Below are positions 60,923 to 64,000 of a stretch of DNA of 64,000 bases, piece by piece. Made by a program: the position numbers and the translations under genes. Position 1 is the first letter of the stretch. Each line of letters opens with the position of its first letter. Source of the DNA: Flavobacterium sp. CFS9 (GTDB lineage: Bacteria; Bacteroidota; Bacteroidia; Flavobacteriales; Flavobacteriaceae); NCBI RefSeq assembly GCF_041154745.1, contig NZ_AP031573.1, positions 434,001-498,000 on the forward strand, in the 5' to 3' direction. The notes below the pieces were generated by a model. The model was not told the DNA's origin, did no database searches, and saw only the letters and a list, made by a program, of their open reading frames with translations.

Positions 60923-61897
60923 ATGGCACGTACAATTGCTGAAATACAGAACGAAATTCTGATTGAGAAAGGAAAGCAATCTTCCTTAAACAATTTAACA
61001 GATTCAAAAACTGCTATTTGGAAACTTTGGATCAACATAGTCGCCACCGCTATCTGGATTCACGAAAAAATAGTAGAAAAAAATGCGCTGATCTCAAGAC
61101 CGCATACTTTAAACTGGTACAGAAGCCAGGCCTTAAATTTTCATTATGGTCTGTCTTTAAACAAAATACCACTCGTCTGGAAAGATGGTTCGTATCAATT
61201 TGATACCACGGGTCTTGACGAAACGGAGATCGAAAAATCAAAAATAATCAAACATTGCGCAGTAAGCGAAATTGATCTGGAAACCGTACTCGATCCTACA
61301 AAGAGGAAAGATCGGGAAGCTATTTTTTCTGATTACTTCCGAAACAAAGTGGGGGTCGTATTTTTAAAAGTAGCTACTGTAAAAGGGGACAAAATTTCCA
61401 GAATTGATGTTCCCAATGAACTCTACGCTTTCAAAGAATACATGACCAAAATTAAAGATGCCGGCAACCACATCTTTATCTCTTCTGATAACGGTGATAT
61501 CTTAAAATTAAATTTAACTGTTTATGTTGATCCGCTAACTATTTTTATTGATCCTGCAAATCCTGCAAATCCAAAAAATGGATCCTTAATTCAAAACGAG
61601 AATGTCTACCCGGTACAAGATGCCGTTAAAGAACATTTAAAAAGTATTGAGTTTAATGGCGCTTTTGTAAAAACCTATTTTGTTGATGCTTTACAAAATA
61701 CGCCGGGTATTAAAATCCCGGTTGTAAATAAAGTCGAAACCAGCTGGGCCAAAAATCCAAATGATCAGGTAAACCCTCCTTTAGAAAATGTTACTAAAAC
61801 AGAATACTTTATCCCTAACTCAGGCTATTTTGATCTGGATGCCTTAGAGGTACAGGTAAATTACATTCCTTATACATTTTACCGAGACAAACAATAG
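60923..61897 (+). CDS. Baseplate J-like protein (324 aa)
   Basis: Wedge component of contractile baseplates. The N-terminal TIAEIQNEILIEKGKQSSLN and LNWYRSQALNFHYGLSLNKI are typical, and the later GDILKLNLTVYVDPLTIFID and VQDAVKEHLKSIEFNGAFVK lie where gpJ places its core. It is 198 bases behind the gpX-like gene with a degenerate box-like GAAAACTACTG near 60823. The next gene follows after 15 bases, in the gpI position. Confidence 0.75.
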   Translation: MARTIAEIQNEILIEKGKQSSLNNLTDSKTAIWKLWINIVATAIWIHEKIVEKNALISRPHTLNWYRSQALNFHYGLSLNKIPLVWKDGSYQFDTTGLDETEIEKSKIIKHCAVSEIDLETVLDPTKRKDREAIFSDYFRNKVGVVFLKVATVKGDKISRIDVPNELYAFKEYMTKIKDAGNHIFISSDNGDILKLNLTVYVDPLTIFIDPANPANPKNGSLIQNENVYPVQDAVKEHLKSIEFNGAFVKTYFVDALQNTPGIKIPVVNKVETSWAKNPNDQVNPPLENVTKTEYFIPNSGYFDLDALEVQVNYIPYTFYRDKQ

Positions 61898-61912
61898 CCT
61901 AATACCTATACT

Positions 61913-62578
61913 ATGAATAAATATACTGTTTTAAAATGGGAGAAGCTAATATTATGGCTCATCCCCCCTGTCGTCAGAAAAAAAACGCATCTGGAATGGC
62001 TCCATGTTTTACTGGCTCCGCTTCGTACAATTTATGAAGAGATATTATACAAAATGCAGCATACCGGACAGGTCATTTATCTGGAAAAAATGCTTAATGA
62101 TGCTTTTAATTCCTCAAAAAATTATGATCCTAATCTGAGTATGGAGCAAAAAAGGTTAGAAGAGTTAATCTACATAGACGAATCTGTCAGACCAACTGTA
62201 CAATATGTGTATCTAAATAAAGAATATTACGAACCGGATATTATTTCTCCCGACAAAAAGGTAATAAAAGGGTCTTTAATGAGACCGCAATTAAGCATTT
62301 TTAATAATAATGAACTTAAAAACAGAGATAACAAACCTGTTTTTCTCGCGCATCGCAAAGATTATACTAAAGTAAATTATGCCAATTTTAGGGTATTTAT
62401 TCCTAAACATTTAATAGAAAGCGGAACTATAGAAATACAGCCTAATGAAGAGGTATGGATGTCAAAAACTGCAGCTATTCAGGTGACTGACACCGCATAC
62501 CACAACTTACTCAATTTCTATAAACTGGCCGGAAAAAGTTACGAAAGCTATTGTTACGTACAGGAAATCATGGACTAA
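61913..62578 (+). CDS. gpI-position baseplate/fibre protein (221 aa)
   Basis: Not recognised by motif; begins VLKWEKLILWLIPPVVRKKT, then LLAPLRTIYEEILYKMQHTG and QVIYLEKMLNDAFNSSKNYD, a helical lead like tail P2-I and Bacteroidota fibre-connector proteins. The end (LLNFYKLAGKSYESYCYVQE) is aromatic. Location between J and the collar fibre matches gpI, which links baseplate and fibre. Confidence 0.6.
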   Translation: MNKYTVLKWEKLILWLIPPVVRKKTHLEWLHVLLAPLRTIYEEILYKMQHTGQVIYLEKMLNDAFNSSKNYDPNLSMEQKRLEELIYIDESVRPTVQYVYLNKEYYEPDIISPDKKVIKGSLMRPQLSIFNNNELKNRDNKPVFLAHRKDYTKVNYANFRVFIPKHLIESGTIEIQPNEEVWMSKTAAIQVTDTAYHNLLNFYKLAGKSYESYCYVQEIMD

Positions 62579-62662
62579 AAAAACGCTTCAAAAAACTATT
62601 AATGATTAACTAAATCATTGGCATTAAAACGAATAAACAACATATATTAAAACAAATAAAAA

Positions 62663-64000
62663 ATGAAACAAATAAATTTTAGCCATGAAGGAGGTTTTCC
62701 TCTTGAACAGGAAACTTTAGAAAGACTTCAAACCGCCTACAGGACGGAGTTATTTGGAGCTTTAAAAGCTCATTTTGGCGTTGCAATCGGCGAAAATTGT
62801 ATTATCACCGAACCAACAACCAATAGAGACGGTTGGGCTATAGTACATGATGAAAAAGATTTTTTAAAAGAAGGCGTTTTATATCCTATCCGAAATACTA
62901 CTATAACAGGCTATCTAAAAACAATTCGAACAGGCACAAACCTGGTTTACGGAACAGGAAAATCTCAAACTGCTTATTTCGATTTTGAAGCCGTGTACAT
63001 TGAATTATCTGAATATACTGCGGGCAAAGCAGCTCCTGAAATCGACAGAGATGACTTAAAAGTAAGGTATTATCAGTTGAAAGATTTTAGAACGATTAAG
63101 GATATTCCTGCTGTCGAACGTATCTTGAAAACACTTCAGGATCAAATTGATGCGAATAAAGAAAAAATTCTAAAAGCAACTGATGATATTGCAGAAATTA
63201 ATAAATATTTTCCAGGTATCAAAACAGACGTAACTACTCTTAAGTCAGACGTCATCAATATTAAAAAAGATTATCTTCCTCTTGACGGCTCAAAAGCCAT
63301 GACGGGAAATTTAACTGTACAAGGAAAAGTAAATTTTAATAATGTAGACTTCACAGATGGCGGCACTTTGTTATTATTAAATAATGCAAATCAGGTTGTT
63401 AAGAATAATACATTAATCCAGTCGATATTAAACGAAATTGAAGCTTTAAAAAACAAATCTGCGACAGCAATACCAAAAGGAATGATTGCTATCTGGGGGC
63501 GACCTGCTAATCAAATCCCGGAAGGCTGGCAAGAATATGCTCCTTTGAGAGGAAGAATGCCTGTAGGATTTGATCACACTCAGTCAGAATTCAATCAAAT
63601 TGAAAAGCCAGGAGGTGCAAAAAATAAAACCTTAACAATTGATGAAATACCAAGTCACAGACATGCAGTTGGACTCTTTTCTGGTACAGGTTCTACTGGT
63701 AGTGAAGACTGGATATCTGAGCCTTATGAAGAAGACGCACGAAGAGCAGGTAATTATTCAGCTCCAGAAGGCGGAGGTCAGCAGTTTTCAATTCTTAACC
63801 CTTATAGTGTAGTTCATTTCATTGAATATACAGGACTTCCAAATAATACAACAAAACCAGCTCCTCCAACAAATCTAACAATAACAAAAGCTACCAGTTC
63901 CAATGTATCTCTAAGCTGGACAAAAGCTACTGGTAATGTAACGGTGACAAACTACTTATTATCTATAAACGAGGGTGATCCTATTTCAGTAGGTAACATT
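62663..64000 (+). CDS. Tail fibre with collar and FN3-like domains (partial, runs past window end)
   Basis: At least 446 residues are visible. The first ~100 (HEGGFPLEQETLERLQTAYR) attach to the baseplate, then a coiled-coil stretch (DQIDANKEKILKATDDIAEI). Near residue 275 a phage collar domain appears: KGMIAIWGRPANQIPEGWQE, LRGRMPVGFDHTQ, IPSHRHAVG and NPYSVVHFIEYTG. After it, TNLTITKATSSNVSLSWTKA is an FN3 unit. It probably binds the target cell. The shape matches fibres of tailocins and prophages. Confidence 0.82.
   Translation, partial: MKQINFSHEGGFPLEQETLERLQTAYRTELFGALKAHFGVAIGENCIITEPTTNRDGWAIVHDEKDFLKEGVLYPIRNTTITGYLKTIRTGTNLVYGTGKSQTAYFDFEAVYIELSEYTAGKAAPEIDRDDLKVRYYQLKDFRTIKDIPAVERILKTLQDQIDANKEKILKATDDIAEINKYFPGIKTDVTTLKSDVINIKKDYLPLDGSKAMTGNLTVQGKVNFNNVDFTDGGTLLLLNNANQVVKNNTLIQSILNEIEALKNKSATAIPKGMIAIWGRPANQIPEGWQEYAPLRGRMPVGFDHTQSEFNQIEKPGGAKNKTLTIDEIPSHRHAVGLFSGTGSTGSEDWISEPYEEDARRAGNYSAPEGGGQQFSILNPYSVVHFIEYTGLPNNTTKPAPPTNLTITKATSSNVSLSWTKATGNVTVTNYLLSINEGDPISVGNI

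Larger units (their letters stand above)
38370..64000. mobile_element. Contractile tail-like island (tailocin or contractile injection system candidate)
   Basis: The stretch contains tail sheath, tube, chaperone-like, hub, spike, gp25, baseplate J, fibres, M15 endolysin and a LexA-like repressor, but no capsid, portal, terminase, integrase or tape measure within view. Effector- and immunity-like genes are interspersed. Seven promoters share one box. The right limit is outside the window. Confidence 0.75.

Noticed and set aside
38370..64000. Type VI secretion system
   Set aside because: No TssB/C pair, ClpV, TssJLM or Hcp-like set is seen; sheath and tube are phage-type, with endolysin and an S24 repressor present.

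Overview
The window looks like a chromosome segment of a Flavobacterium-like member of the Bacteroidota. It is AT-rich, carries a SusC/SusD pair, a type IX secretion C-terminal signal, Bacteroidota-style lipoproteins, and promoters that fit the TAnnTTTG -7 consensus. The species cannot be fixed from the sequence alone.

Layout. (1) 1-9602 is the right end of an integrated prophage. A tightly packed minus-strand early operon runs from a divergent control region at 8480-8640 through small phage genes, a complete diversity-generating retroelement (DGR: three variable proteins, one template repeat, one reverse transcriptase), several unknown phage genes, an HNH protein, a replication initiator with internal iterons and a DnaB helicase cut by the window edge. 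On the plus strand lie an XRE regulator, a secreted moron-like protein and a tRNA 3' fragment that is probably the right attachment site. (2) 9603-20100 is ordinary host sequence: a DUF4833 protein, a GtrA / CDP-alcohol phosphatidyltransferase / PhyH operon, an SDR, REP-like repeats, an M57 metallopeptidase and an S8-like protease with a T9SS tail. (3) 20388-31990 is a polysaccharide utilisation locus: a GH36 alpha-galactosidase divergent from SusC-SusD and two (alpha/alpha)6-type glycosidase-like proteins. Near-identical 21-bp operator-like sequences sit at both ends of the divergent region. (4) 32376-37180 is a metal/thiol operon: Cys-rich protein, two HMA proteins, a TlpA-like thioredoxin, an outer-membrane barrel and DsbD. 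A lone ThiF/MoeB-like protein follows.

(5) 38370-64000, to the window end, is a contractile phage-tail-like locus with sheath, tube, hub, spike, gp25, baseplate J and collar fibre, an M15 endolysin and a LexA-like repressor. No capsid, portal, terminase, integrase or tape-measure gene is visible, so it is more like a tailocin or contractile injection system than a whole prophage. It also carries candidate peptidoglycan-degrading effectors beside lipoproteins that could be immunity proteins. Seven promoters in this locus, on both strands, share a 13-bp box (ACTGAAACTACTG or a one-base variant) exactly 42-43 bp upstream of a TAnnTTTR-like -7 element. One of them drives a two-gene operon ending in a 59-aa helix-turn-helix protein, and repressor-like sites overlap that promoter. 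This suggests a circuit in which damage-induced repressor cleavage releases a small activator that switches on the tail regulon.

The two strongest discoveries are the three-target DGR inside a prophage replication operon and the shared-box regulon of the tail/effector island.
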